Of a stretch of 64,000 bases of DNA, positions 48,499-60,062 are shown one piece after another (within the stretch, counting starts at the first letter, position 1; each line of letters opens with the position of its first letter). Location of the stretch: positions 670,001 through 734,000 of the forward strand of contig JAIGNY010001194.1 of assembly GCA_020152595.1 (NCBI GenBank), given 5' to 3'. The DNA is from Chiridota heheva. Lineage: Eukaryota; Echinodermata; Holothuroidea; Apodida; Chiridotidae. The notes beneath the pieces were generated by a model, which saw only the letters and a program-made list of their open reading frames with translations, had not been told where the DNA came from and did not search any database. Made by a program: the position numbers and the translations under genes.

Positions 48499-48843
48499 AA
48501 GCAGATAAGGGCTTCTCAGGATGATGTTAGCAGCACGACCAGCAAGGAATCATCCACAACTCAGCACTCCCATCAAAGTGCAGCCAACACTGACAATGTG
48601 AACTATTTGCCTCTGAAGGATAAGAGGGCCCTCTTTCAGGAGAAGGTCCGCCAGAGTAACGAGGCCTGCCAAAGTGGGGACTTCGTCCACGCCATTCAGC
48701 TGTATTCAGAAGCCCTTGTACTGGACCCGGCCAACCATATACTGTACAGTAATCGTTCTGCAGCTCATGTTAAATTAAAGGAGTATGAGAAGGCTTTACA
48801 GGATGCGGTCCAGGCTAAGGAGTTAAATCCAAAGTGGTCCAAG
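48499..48843 (+). CDS. TTC28: TTC28-like TPR protein, N-terminal exon (TPR1-2)
   Basis: A 345-bp exon, 115 codons, phase 0 at both ends. It lies between a CCCTCTCAACAG acceptor and an AAG-GTAAGC donor. Residues 1-40 are Ser/Thr/Gln-rich and probably disordered. From about residue 42 comes a strongly conserved block: FQEKVRQSNEACQSGDF, AIQLYSEALVLDP, ILYSNRSAAH and a YEKALQDA..A..LNPKWSK end. These form TPR1 (about residues 54-87) and TPR2 (about 88-115), with the usual G-D-F, A-I-x-L-Y, D-P and Y-x-N-R-S-A-A positions. The wording EKVRQSN.AC..GDF and LNPKW closely matches TTC28, a very large TPR/CHAT protein; other co-chaperone TPR proteins (STI1-like) fit less well. The open frame continues upstream through an in-frame ATG at 48478, so an alternative start there cannot be excluded. 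Later exons lie beyond the window. Confidence 0.85.
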
Positions 48844-50664
48844 GTAAGCAAAAACTTCACTTCACTAAAGACGTTCTATGTAACAACCTCATTTTCTTGT
48901 AACATTTGGCAGTGTGAAGAAACTTGCAGGAATAAACACAGACATTGGTGTCAGATTTCAGCAAGTAACATTTATTTTAAAGTTATTTTTTGTTGAAAAG
49001 ATATTATATGAATTCCAACATACTGACAGAGTAGAGTATAGAATTACACATGTGTATATAACCCAATTTTGCATATAACCCTGGCCAACTTTTTTCATTG
49101 TTCGCAAGAAGTAACCCTAGACAGCTTACTCTTTTTGTTTGCAAACAGCTTGTAGTTTAGGAATGCAAAATAGAATAGGTGAGGGAGGGGGGGGGGGGAG
49201 GAGGGGCTTTGGTTTTGATGCTTTTGAAAGAGTGGGAATTTGACTCCCAATATGATCTTAGAAACAGAACCATTCCATAAAAATTTATCATTTTAACAGT
49301 CATGCAGTCTTTGAGTGTCATATGAAAGTTTGTGGAAGTTTTACTATTTACAAAACACAGCTACTATTATGTTGAAGTATGAATGTTGGAGCTATACTTT
49401 TCATTCCTGGATTTCAATACTTTATTACTTTCAAGAATTATGAAGTAAGAAATAGATATAATCATAAGATAAAAAATAAAAGCTGACCAGCAATGGATAA
49501 TTTATTGAAAGAAACACAAGTGCCACCCAAAATGGGGTTCTAAGAATTTTGCCTTGTACATTTCTCCCGTCTTCGCCCTGTGCTTCTAGAAGTGGTCTAT
49601 TTCATACCACATCAGCAGGCAAATTTCTCTCCCACAACCACATAGTTTCATATTCTAAAATAAAATACCTGCTTGAAATTTCCTGTTTTGATTCAATCGT
49701 TTATTTATAACTTTCAGCTATTCAAGATTCCTGTTGCATGAAGTAAGATGTCACTTTATTGATATTTAACCTTCTAATGAGGGTTAAGCTGCTGCGTTAT
49801 CAAATTTATTAAGAGGTGGAAAACACCCACATTTTGAGATGAGTATAGGTTTGCTTTCTGCTTGCCAAGAACTCAATGTTAGAATGTCCAAACTTTCTGA
49901 CTTGAATCTTCTAGGGAAGTTACGTCCCTGAATTTTACATTTGAAATATTTTCTGTAAGTGTTTTTTATAAGTGTTATTTTTGTGTGTGGCTTTATGATA
50001 GTACATAACATGATGTTTCAATTGTACAGTAATGAGAGACACAAGGCAGCAGGTTACTGTACTTTGTGACTTAAATTTAGGAGCTACAAGTGTTATTGAT
50101 AGTAGTTTAAAACTTCTCTAAAGTTGTTCGATATTTCTACGTGGGCAATAAAAACATGATATTTCTACGTGGGCAATAAAAACAATGCTGCAATTGATAA
50201 ATGTCTAGCCCCAAATTCAACTAATCTGCATTTAATGTGGCAGTTAATTTTGATTATTTATTGTCTTAACACATACATGCACAATGATGCTACACATGGC
50301 AACATATTCAGCATTTAAAGGGTATATGGACAGGTAGAGAGGCAACATTACTTAAATTGATTTACAATTCACTAAAAAACATGAAGAAAGCAAAAAGATT
50401 ATCAAGATCGATTAAAAATTGCCCATTTTGCAGCGTTTTGAAGATTTTTGGACGTAGGCCTATATGCAAATTTTTGTGTTACTCTCATGATGTATGAACT
50501 AAACATATGTATTCTCTATTTTCGTATATAGATTCATTGTTTTTTTAATCATCAGCTATTTCTTTTTAAAAAAAGTTATTATAATGAAGATGATGTTATC
50601 TTTACAATGGATACCCTAACCAACTGGAGAAGGCACTTTTTTAACATTTTCAAGGTCTAAATTT
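48844..50664. other. Intronic sequence, no further exon found
   Basis: It begins with the GTAAGC donor. It contains a G-rich run (49182-49206) and a 28-bp tandem duplication starting GATATTTCTACGTGGGCAAT (50130-50184). I looked for the next TTC28 exon, expected to continue the TPR2/TPR3 region, and found no match. Confidence 0.55.
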
Positions 50665-51221
50665 AAAGGATTAGTTCAGTGGTCAAGCAAGTCTATATCT
50701 TGAGGACAAAAGAAACAAAATAGTGAAGAAACATTTAAAAATCTTATTCCGTTAAGGAAATATTCAAGTTTAAAGTTGGTATCATTTCTGTAGAAATGAC
50801 TGAAATCAGACTAGTTGTGATGTCACAGCCTCAGGTTTCTCAAAATCTGTATGTATTTTAAAGAAAGTTTATTGAATTTTTTCTTTATTTAAATTATTTT
50901 TCCTCAAACTTTCTTCAGGTGGTATATTATAAATACTCTTCCTAGATTCACTTTTACTACTTTTTTGACTTATCCCATGGTTTTTAAGCCACAAAATCGC
51001 AGGACAGTATATAAAAGAATACATAGAGACTTTGAGGGATCTGAGGCTGTGACATCACAACTAGTCTGATTTCAGTCATTTGTACATAAATGATACCAAA
51101 CTTTAAACTTAAATATCTCCTTCACGGAATGAGATTTTTGAATGCTTTCTTCACCATTTTGTTTGTTTTAAAGTCCTCTTTCATATAAGATAAATATGTT
51201 TGACCACTGAATTAATCCTTT
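50665..51221. mobile_element. MITE family A, complete
   Basis: About 557 bp, from AAAGGATTAGTTCAGTGG to TGAATTAATCCTTT with TTTA and TTAA-like outer sequence. Both arms are well preserved, including GTTAAGGAAATATTCAAG on the left and TATCTCCTTCACGGAATG on the right. Confidence 0.92.
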
Positions 51222-52029
51222 AATAGAAGAAAAACCAACACATTTTGAGAGTTTTTCCTGTTCATGTGTCACATTGTTTCAATTAAAACAATCAGACTTT
51301 GATTTAAGTTGAAAACTATACATGCTATTTTCCAAAATTCAAAGGCAAATTCAATATTTATGATGCTCTTTTGATTAGAGGTGATTAAACAGAAAACTTT
51401 TGTACCTGTCCGTAACAGGCCTATGAAAAACCTGTATAAAAACAGTTCATAGAAATTGGGCAGATCTCTTTTTTTGCTGGAAGAATAAAATGACAAATAT
51501 ATCATATTAATGCCAAAAATATACTTTATTTTTCTGCAAGGGAAAAACCTTTGTACCTTTTCCAGGCTGTGAAACAAGACATACTAATAATATCATCATA
51601 ATTTAGAGCAAAACAAAATGTTTTTTATGACAACATAATCAGGTTCAAGAATAATCATATAGGTTAAATGTAATGGGACTTTGAGAATCAGTCAATTGCA
51701 TGTATATAGCCCCATTACCTACATTCGTTGATGTTAACCCCATTGTAAAATATGATTTATGAGTACAGGACTTCATTTACCACACAAGTAACTGTTCTTT
51801 ATTGGTTTGTTTCCATGGAAGTTGGATATTTAAAATGTTGTTTATTGTGCAGTATGTTAAATTATTTTGAAGTACTGTAGGTTTCAAGTTTAATCCTCAA
51901 TGGATTTGGTAACTTTTTGTCTTTAAATGTGCAACTGCTGTACCCTTTTCTGATCTACTGTAGCATTATAATCCTGACCATTTGTTCCTCATTGTGGCTC
52001 ATATCTTTCTTGGAATATGCTGTTCTGTT
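51222..52029. other. No recognised feature
   Basis: AT-rich sequence. The 102-codon antisense frame (51269-51577) has no recognisable motif. Confidence 0.45.
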
Positions 52030-52101
52030 TATGCAATACAGTGCATTACATACATAGTACAGTGCATTGCATATTACAGTGCATAGTATAGTGCATTGTA
52101 T

Positions 52102-52662
52102 CAGTTCAGATCATGCTCCCGATTGGAGATCTTCCGATTGGGAGATCTTCCGATTGGGAGATCTCCCAACCGGGAGATCTTCCAATCATTTTTTGTCATT
52201 TCTTGTCATTGTAACCCACAAGGCATCTTTTCAAATTTAAATCTCTGTAAAGAAATACATAATGGTAAAATAGGTTTAAGACAAAGGTAGGAAAAATGCA
52301 TGCGAAATATTCAAATTTTATTGGTGTAGCAGAACGATGAAATTATTATCTCCATTTTCATCGGAACCAATTTGACTTTCATCTGGGAATTTTAATGTAA
52401 TCTTAAAAGTTAAGTTTAAGATTTTTTGAAGAGAAGACTTTAACATTTTTGTCGCCAGCAAAAGCTTAAAGTATTCAGAAGTATTAATTCCAATATCATT
52501 TCCAAAGTATCAAACTTTAGAATTACAGAATTTGAATGCAAAAAGAAATTAACGGCTGAACTTATTAGCAACAAGTTAAACTAGGGTCAGGGTCACTGCG
52601 CATGTGTCGATCTTCCAATTAGGAGATATCTAGACTCCCGATTAGGAGCATGGACTGGACTG
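52102..52662. mobile_element. Non-autonomous DNA element with CAGT..ACTG ends
   Basis: The left end CAGTTCAGATCATGCTCCCG pairs with the inverse of the right end CTCCCGATTAGGAGCATGGA..CTGGACTG. Sub-terminal GGAGATCTTCC units are repeated four times at the left (52122-52182) and recur near the right end. TTGTAT flanks both sides (52096-52101, 52663-52668), a 6-bp target duplication. No transposase frame. Short TACAGTGCATTGCAT-type repeats border it on both sides (52036-52100, 52669-52700). Confidence 0.78.
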
Positions 52663-53084
52663 TTGTATAGTACCGTGCATTGCATAGTACAGTGCAACTA
52701 CATGAAGTTTACCATCTTTTTTATTAATTTCAAACCCCTAGCTTGATTTAAAAAGGGGCAGGGTGCTAGAATTGTTGAGGGCGCATTAATGCATGAAGCC
52801 CTGCATCTTTTCGGCATGGAGTCCATGGACCTCCTTAAGGCTCAATCCCATGGTGAAGAAACTCTGGGATTTTAGCTATAATCATATCGTAGAATGAAAC
52901 TGTTCTAACTGATATTGATCAGGACCATTCATGAGCCACACAGGACAATTGCTTACTATACTATCATTCTGTGTTCTGTATCAATAAAAGGAATTTCATT
53001 TAGGAGGGTTAATCAAATTTATTAAGTTTAAAAAATAAAATAAAAAAAAATCATTTTCTTTTAATGAGGGCAGAGTCCAGAGGC

Positions 53085-53205
53085 AGGGCGGACCCCAGTG
53101 GGAAGGGCAGACTGCAGGGGGCAGGGCAGATCCCAGGGGCCAGGGCAGATCCCAGGGGCCAGGGTGGACCAATGTAGAGGCGGGGCAGACCGCCCCTGTA
53201 AAACA
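53085..53205 (+). repeat. GC-rich minisatellite
   Basis: Irregular repeats of GGCAGGGCAGATCCCAGGGG, about 22 bp each, in an otherwise AT-rich region. Confidence 0.85.
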
Positions 53206-53849
53206 GCAATGCTAGGGGTCTGAATTTGTAGAGATGGAAATTAAGTCATACACGAAGATAAATTATGATTGGTGTATTGGTATCAAAATGTTGCTGCTTT
53301 TTTGATAAATGTGGAGCACATTTTATTCTTAGAATCACCTGTTGTTTGAACCAAGTTATGGCTGATCCAAGTTTGCATGAATTTTTGATGTTTTCAAAAT
53401 TTGTGATGTATGAAAGAGAAAACAGCTCAACATCTTTAATGCAATTCTTTATAATTCTTTCATAAATTTCAGTGATTGAAAATCATCCAACTTTTCCCTG
53501 CTTAAATTTTGATTGAGGGTGTGATGGAGATTCAAAACATGTTCATCATATATGTTTCCATTTAAAATAGGAATATTTGAAAAACAATAACCAGGAATAG
53601 ATATATGTTCTCTTTGTGATGTCACAAATTTACATATCAATTTGTATGATTTATAAAAAAAAACCTTAAAGAAGCAATAGTCTGCAAGTGAGAGGGCTTA
53701 GTTTTTGCGAATTTCACAGATGTGTTATCCACAACAAATCGATAAACGTCTTGTCTCCATAGCCCACAAAAGACTTGAGGGCAATGGTCACATGAATATT
53801 CATATTAACCAGAAAATTACTATATTGTTCCGTGCTACATGCGTTTGAT

Positions 53850-54085
53850 TTTTGGGGGGCATTTGATTTTTGGGGGGCATTTTATTTTTGGGGGCATTTG
53901 ATTTTTGGGGGGCATTTGATTTTGGGGGGGCATTTGATTTTGGGGGGGCATTTGATTTTGGGGGGGCATTTGATTTTTGGGGGCATTTTATTTTTGGGGC
54001 ATTTTATTTTTGGGGGCATTTTGATTTTTGGGGGCATTTTTTTGGGGCATTTGATTTTGGGGGCATTTGATTTTGGGGCAAAATT
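53850..54085 (+). repeat. G-rich minisatellite, unit about 20 bp
   Basis: About a dozen units of GGGGGGCATTTGATTTTTG with unit length 17-21 bp and G runs of 4-7. The frames across it (repeated GGHLILGGHLIF) are repeat translations, not a protein. The regularly spaced G runs could form G-quadruplexes on the + strand. It abuts the 3' end of an RTE-like LINE. Confidence 0.92.
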
Positions 54086-54116
54086 TGATTTTTTGGGTAC
54101 TCACTTTTGGTCTCAC

Positions 54117-54770
54117 ACCTCACCTAGTCTCTTCAGGCCTCCTGGCCCATAAGGATGCAGTGCACTCTCTCCACTGGACTATGTTATTTGCAACTTGTTT
54201 GGCTTCTGTCAATGAGCTCCATCCCATCATTTTCTTCTCCTTATACTGCTCCATCTCTTTGGCGAGTTGAGCTGCTTGTCCAGTTGAGAAAAGCGATCTT
54301 ACATTCCAGCACCCCATAAGAGTGCTACTGGTGGGTTGGTTATTGACATCATCAATCCATGAGCTTCCTTGTGGCTTTCACCCATTGGCGTCATCTTATC
54401 CACAAACCTCAGATTGTCATCTTCAGGAATTTGGATCGTCATACTCACAAAGCCAATAATATTACCAGCATAAGCTAGTGCACTTGCAGTTTCTGTAATT
54501 AATAGAATGAGCTGAATGGGTTGTTAGCCCATTGCAGCAGGTTTTATTTCAGTGTTCCTTCCCTTAGCCAGAGCATTGTTAGCCTAGCATCGTAAGGAAC
54601 TAGTTACCAGGGGAACCACGAGGAGGTAAAGTTGACTTGGGTGAACTATGGGTCATTGACAGGCTACTAATTTTCGCTTCTCACCCACCAAAGTGAGCTA
54701 AAGCTAGTTGACCCCAGCACCACAGCCAATGGACACCCCAATCCCCTAGACTTTCATCTAGTGCCCCTTT
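54117..54770 (-). mobile_element. RTE-like LINE with large internal deletion
   Basis: The minus strand has an untranslated 5' region (54770 to about 54318), then the ORF start MGCWNVRSLFSTGQAAQLAK and EMEQYK, the typical beginning of the endonuclease domain in RTE-type ORFs. At about 54240 it jumps to MMGWSSLTEAKQVANNIVQW and an R-E-C-T-A-S-L-W end, resembling the extreme C-terminus. Everything between (most of the endonuclease and the whole reverse transcriptase) is missing, yet the frame stays open over 65 codons. Confidence 0.8.
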
Positions 54771-54937
54771 AATTCAGAATGCTGTAAAATGGCCAAGTTT
54801 AAACGTATTTTGGTTAAAACATTTGCATTGCTATATTCCTTGTTAATAGCATATTTTCTTTCAGTTACTAAAAGCTCAAGTTATTGTTGCTTGCCCATAG
54901 ATCTTTAGCATGTCAGTGGAAGCTTCCAAGTCTCTTC

Positions 54938-55517
54938 AAAGGAATATTCCCATGGGCTTTTTTTGTAAACTTTTATTTGTAAGAGCATACTTTTATAGCC
55001 AATTTGTTACAAAAATCAGATTTATATCATATTCCGTTCAGTAGATATGGATTTTTAAAGATTTCCCAATTGCATTTTAAAGTTTTTGCACAGTATAATG
55101 AATTTGTGTTTGATGATGTCATAGAGACAATTTCATTGCAAATGTTTATGTATTTCTTTGAATTTAATTGGTCGTTTTTGTATAATTAGAAACAATTTTC
55201 GAAAGTGATTGAGGTAGGGTATATTTGGCAATGTATTTAAATACCTAACTTTCATCAATTTATTTTTCTAGCAGGTTTTGCTAACAATAAAAGATGATAG
55301 ATTTGAATGAAATACATAAACTCTGTGGGAGAATGTGTTGCTGTGACGTCATACTGAGCCTTTTTTTTCCTATTTGTTTATTGGCATTTTTGTGAACCTT
55401 AAAACTTGAATATCACCTGGTAGGAATAACACATCAACATGGTTTTTGTACTAAATTGTTTCTAAAATTGTTCTCTTTCTTATGAAAGGTTACGAAAAAA
55501 CATGGGAATATTCCTTT
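54938..55517 (+). mobile_element. MITE family B, complete
   Basis: About 580 bp, from AAAGGAATATTCCCATGG to CATGGGAATATTCCTTT, an inverted repeat extending inward with divergence. Internal landmarks: CATATTCCGTTCAGTAGATA, GATGATGTCATAGAGACAAT, TACCTAACTTTCATCAATTT, TGACGTCA at 55344-55351, and CACCTGGTAGGAATAACACA. Non-coding. Confidence 0.9.
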
Positions 55518-56155
55518 AATGTGTGTATGCTTTTGACTCTTTTCCCTATTGTATACACATTATCTGTCAAGAAATCTGCATTTTAGTTCCATAAGCATAA
55601 CTTAGATATCAGGACAACTTCAACTTTCTTTAACCTTTAGCTTTACCATCATTCATCTTCCTTAGTCAGCAAAGTATTCATTTTATTAGTGACCTAAGCC
55701 CTATAAAGACAATGATGATTCATTATCACAAGGGCAGAAAGGTTGCTTTTAAATGTTGTCATTTAAGAATAACATTGCTCACAAATATTTATGATGAAAG
55801 AAGATATTGTAAACATACAGTATTCCTTTCTGGGTTTGTAAATGAAAGCTTCAAGCTGGTGAACATTCCTAATGTTAGTTTCCTTGGGGAATTGTTAACT
55901 TTTTGAATTTTAGTTTTATTGACATTAAATTTGGCAAATAGCTAAATTTGTATTGTAATTTATCCAAATACTGTAAGAAATTATTCCATCAAGTTTAGAG
56001 CATGGTCAAATGCCAAAGTATTTCTCATATTTTAAAATTGAAATACATTTTTTCAATCATCAACCATACTGTATTGAGAGGAAGTACTGTATAGCTGGTG
56101 TTAATTTGAAATTGGATAATTATTATCCCTAGCCAGGCACATAGCCAAACATTTT
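55518..56155. other. No recognised feature
   Basis: AT-rich, nothing identified. Confidence 0.45.
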
Positions 56156-56159
56156 AGGA

Positions 56160-56510
56160 GGAGTGAGAGGGAGATATAAAGATGGGGGGGGGGAGGCGGC
56201 CTTTATGAAAAACAAATTTCACCTGATTGAACTATCTATAAAGTGGAAAACTCAGATCATAACCGTTACAATAATGAAGAAAAATGCCTACAAAAAAAAT
56301 CAACCTTCAGCAGGGAGAAGGGGGGGTGCAACCTCTATGAAAAATAATTTCCACCTGAGTGAACTATATATAAAGTGGAAAACTCTGAATCATAATCATT
56401 ACAATAATGAAGAAAAATGTCCTGCAAAAAAAAAATCAAGCTTCACCTGAGGAACTATGTATAAAGTGGAAAACTCTGAATCATAATCGTTACAGTAATG
56501 GTTTTGGGGC
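56160..56510 (+). repeat. Tandem repeat, unit about 130 bp, 2.7 copies
   Basis: Units contain TATAAAGTGGAAAACTC, GAATCATAATC.TTACAATA and ATGAAGAAAAATG, starting near 56165, 56305 and 56430. The third is partial. G-rich runs (GGGGGGGGG) mark two of the units. Confidence 0.88.
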
Positions 56511-58104
56511 TGTCCCCAGTCCAGCTGGGGTAAGATTCCCTCTGCTAAAATCAATGAACAGCATATTGTGCACTGGATGGCATAATTTTTAATTAATGGT
56601 ATTGCTAATATATAGTAGTATGCAAAAATATTCTTACAAGGTGTAATAAAAGTCACTGTTGGCCAATTTAACAAAGCAGGTTCTTTGATTCAACATTAGG
56701 GAAAATGTATCTGTACTGTACTTACAGTATCTCCTAATAAATACCATTGTATTTTTTAAAATTGTTTTTATCTTCTAAAAAGAAATTAAATTTTCTGCAC
56801 TCTGAGCAAGTAGCCCTCTTTCAACAAATTTTTCTTGAAATTTTTAATTCTTGAAACATCAAGACGGAACTGTTAAATCCGCATTTTCATGAATATAATC
56901 ACAATGTGTGACCTCTTTCAGGACAAATCTCTTCTGGTTTTTGATGTTGGATTTTGTTTCTCTTTTGCTGAAATCAATATAGAATCAAACTAACTTACTG
57001 TGATTTCTCAAGGCTTCATGTTTCAAGCACAGAGAGAGGATACTGCTATCTGTGTGTGTTTTCATATCATTCTGCATACCCATGGTGTACCATAGACTAC
57101 ACAAGAAGTTTAAATTCTGACCACTGTTGTATGCCATAATGCTCTCTTATTTCAATTAAGGTATTTTTAATAAGACATGATGTCAAGTTGACAGAAATAC
57201 TGTCATGAATCTGGAAGAAAGGGATTCTTTTCAATTAACAACAATGTTATATAGATTCAATGTTTTGGATTGGATTGGATGTTATCCACACAAACATTAT
57301 AGTAGATTCCTATTACAAATCGTTTGTTGTATTCTTTGTTACCATAAAGTGTATTTTTTGTGGCATTATACTTACTGTATTGTCAAACCAGGGAGTTGGC
57401 ATTAAACCTGACTCAGTGTTAACAATAACCTGATATCCAGAGAGAGCAGTTGGAAAGATGGTTGAGAAAACAGCGATTTGTATAGGAGGGAGGGGGAACA
57501 TTAAAAGTAATAGCAAAGTCAAACCAGTACAGTACTACCTTTACCATTGTACAGCAATTTCCATTGTTATTTTGATTTTTCAAGTTCTCAATGTATTAGT
57601 AGATCTGAGTATTAATGGTCAAATAATGACCTTTATCCCTGTTTTTGGCATGAAGTATGTATTATTGTTTATACAGTAACTAGATCTTTTCATTCTGGAT
57701 ATTTTAAGGATATTTGCTTGTCTTTTACTTTGTCCTGGTCATGATTTACATTATAAGCAATGGCTTCAACCATCATAAAAATTTACTAATGCATTTAAGT
57801 GACAGATTAGAGAAGTCAAATTTTTTGCTTTAAAAGTTTAATCTTCATTAAAACCTAGTAAAGTCATTAATTTGTATCAAACCAGAATGATCGTTTATCA
57901 AACAATAATACCCAAAAAGAGAGAGTAATGATGGACTGATAACAACTTTTACTTGAACTTCTAAAATCCATTACAATTGATTTGATATATAGACTTCTTA
58001 GGGTATATAATTTGATTTTATACAGCTTGTATCATGTATTGTACTTGTACAATGATTTATGCTGAGTTGCTTTAGAAATGTATTTAAGTGTGTTAAAGTG
58101 TATT
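56511..58104. other. No recognised gene
   Basis: About 1.6 kb of AT-rich sequence without recognisable coding or repeat content. Confidence 0.45.
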
Positions 58105-58644
58105 AAAGGAATATTCCCATGTTTATTGCGTAAAAAAAAAAAAAACCATGACGAAAAAAAGAAATCATGTTGATATGTTATTGCTACCAGGTGATTCAAA
58201 TTTCAAGGTTCAAAAAAAAAAAATGCTAATAAATGAATAGGAAAAGGCTCAGTATGACATCACAGCAACACATTCTCCCACAAAGTTTATGTATTTCATT
58301 AAAATCTATTATCCTTCTTTTATTAGTGAAACCTGCTAGAAAAATAAATTGATGAAAGTTAGGTATTTATATACATTGCCAAATATACCCTACTTCAATA
58401 ACTTTTGGAAAATTGTTTCTATTCATACATAAACAACCAATTAACATTAAAAAGAATACATAAACATTTGCAATGGAATTGCCTCTATGACATCATCAAT
58501 CATGAATTCATCATATCAAAAATCTAAAATGCAATTGGGAAATCTTTCCATATTCATACTGATATCAAAATTTTTTACCAAATTGGCTTTAAAAGTATGC
58601 TCTTTTAAATGAAATTTTACAAAAAACCATGGGAAAATTCCTTT
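58105..58644 (-). mobile_element. MITE family B, complete, inverse orientation
   Basis: About 540 bp, from AAAGGAATATTCCCATG to CATGGGAAAATTCCTTT. Its interior is the inverse of 54938-55517 (AGGAAAAGGCTCAGTATGAC, TTGATGAAAGTTAGGTATTT, TTTGCAATGGAATTGCCTCT). Confidence 0.9.
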
Positions 58645-58696
58645 AAAGCTGGCACATTTGAATCTGACTGTTACTGTCTCTGATAAACGTCAACAA
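58645..58696 (+). mobile_element. Tiny I-like LINE 3' tail
   Basis: CTGGCACATTTGAATCTGAC followed by AAACGTCAACAAA resembles the last 50 bp of the I-like LINEs. It sits directly at the end of a family B MITE. Confidence 0.5.
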
Positions 58697-59182
58697 ATGT
58701 ATGAAAGTGTGGCAGCATTTACAAAACATGTTACTTCAGATTTTGGCTGTTGATGCTCTCTGAAGATATCTGGTGATGTTTTGTTTTGTGTTAATTCTGA
58801 GTATATTTTTTGGAAAGCCATTTTGGGGTATGACAAACATGGACTTTTCAGAGCAACTGTACTAGGGACTTCATCCCTGGACACCGTGCCATTGGGTTTG
58901 CACTATACATGCGGAGGACCAAAAGGTCTGGCAGCACTAATGTTTGTAATGATTGATATAATATGACTGGAATGGTTGATGCATTCTGCTGCTGGGATCC
59001 TAAAGATAGATTCCCGTGTATTGTCTTTATATCTTCCATTTGAGAAACCATGCTGTCTGTGGTGCTTAAGTTTCATGCTCAAACTTAATATTCTGTTTTG
59101 GTAAAAATAGTTTGAAGTTCAAAGATCATCATTTAGGAAGAAAGATTCTGAGGGGGAAAAAAAAGGTAGAATTTTTAAATAT
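58697..59182. other. No recognised feature
   Basis: No gene or repeat identified. Confidence 0.45.
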
Positions 59183-59450
59183 GGTATGTATGTATGTATG
59201 TATGTATGTATGTATGTATGTATGTATGTATGTATGTATGTATGTATGTATATATACATACATTTATATGTACATGTATGTATGTATGTATATATATACG
59301 TATATATGTACATGAATGTATGTATGTATGTATGTATGTACATGTATGTATGTATGTATGTATATATATGTATGTATGTACATACATGTATGTATGTATG
59401 TATGTATGTATGTACATGTATGTATGTATGTACATATATGTATGTATGTA
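59183..59450. repeat. (ATGT)n microsatellite, compound
   Basis: Long runs of ATGT, interrupted by ATAT and inverted ACAT pieces (TACATGTA). Open frames on both strands through it are repeat translations. Confidence 0.97.
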
Positions 59451-59454
59451 AATA

Positions 59455-60062
59455 ATGTGAAGAATTTGAAGGGGAAATAACTATTTTTTAGTTATTCTAG
59501 TTATCCACAAATCTGTTAGAGCTTAAATTTATTATATTTCCAACATGCATGGATTCGATATTTGTGAATATTGCTCACCATTTAGTTTGTTGTGTTATTT
59601 GCCATATTACGGTGAACATTCTAGACAGTGTTCTAGCCAGCTTGTTTTTATGCAAAAATTGTTGCACAAACATTATAAAATGTTATATAAAATCTTTAAC
59701 AAAGGAATTACTGCAAACCAATGGAATCAAACTCCTGGCTGCTAACACAGTATGAAATTGCATAATAAGTATGTAATTCTGTACTTAAAGTAGTCACATC
59801 AGGTTTTAATAGTGGTCCAAAAAGGCTGTTATTGGGGTATACGACTGGAAATGTATGACTTTAGCTAGCCACATCATGGTTTCCCCAATTTTGTCAACTG
59901 ATTTCATCAACCTCAAATGTCACGTGACTTTTGAGCCTGATGAGACTCTGATTGCAAACCATAAATTAGTATCTTTGCCCTTTCATCAGTACAAAGGACA
60001 CATGAGTCTTGACCAGGCCTGCTTTTGGCTAATAAATATTTCACCTACAGTAGCTTGTTCAC
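59455..60062. other. No recognised feature
   Basis: Overlapping 66-71-codon frames have no motif. No repeat was recognised. Confidence 0.45.

Noticed and set aside
53832-54152. Glycine/histidine-rich repeat protein frames (GGHLIL repeats)
   Set aside because: Pure translation of a G-rich minisatellite; the other frame also stays open, as expected for a repeat of this unit length.
59112-59455. Long YVCM/YIHT repeat frames on both strands
   Set aside because: Translations of an (ATGT)n microsatellite.
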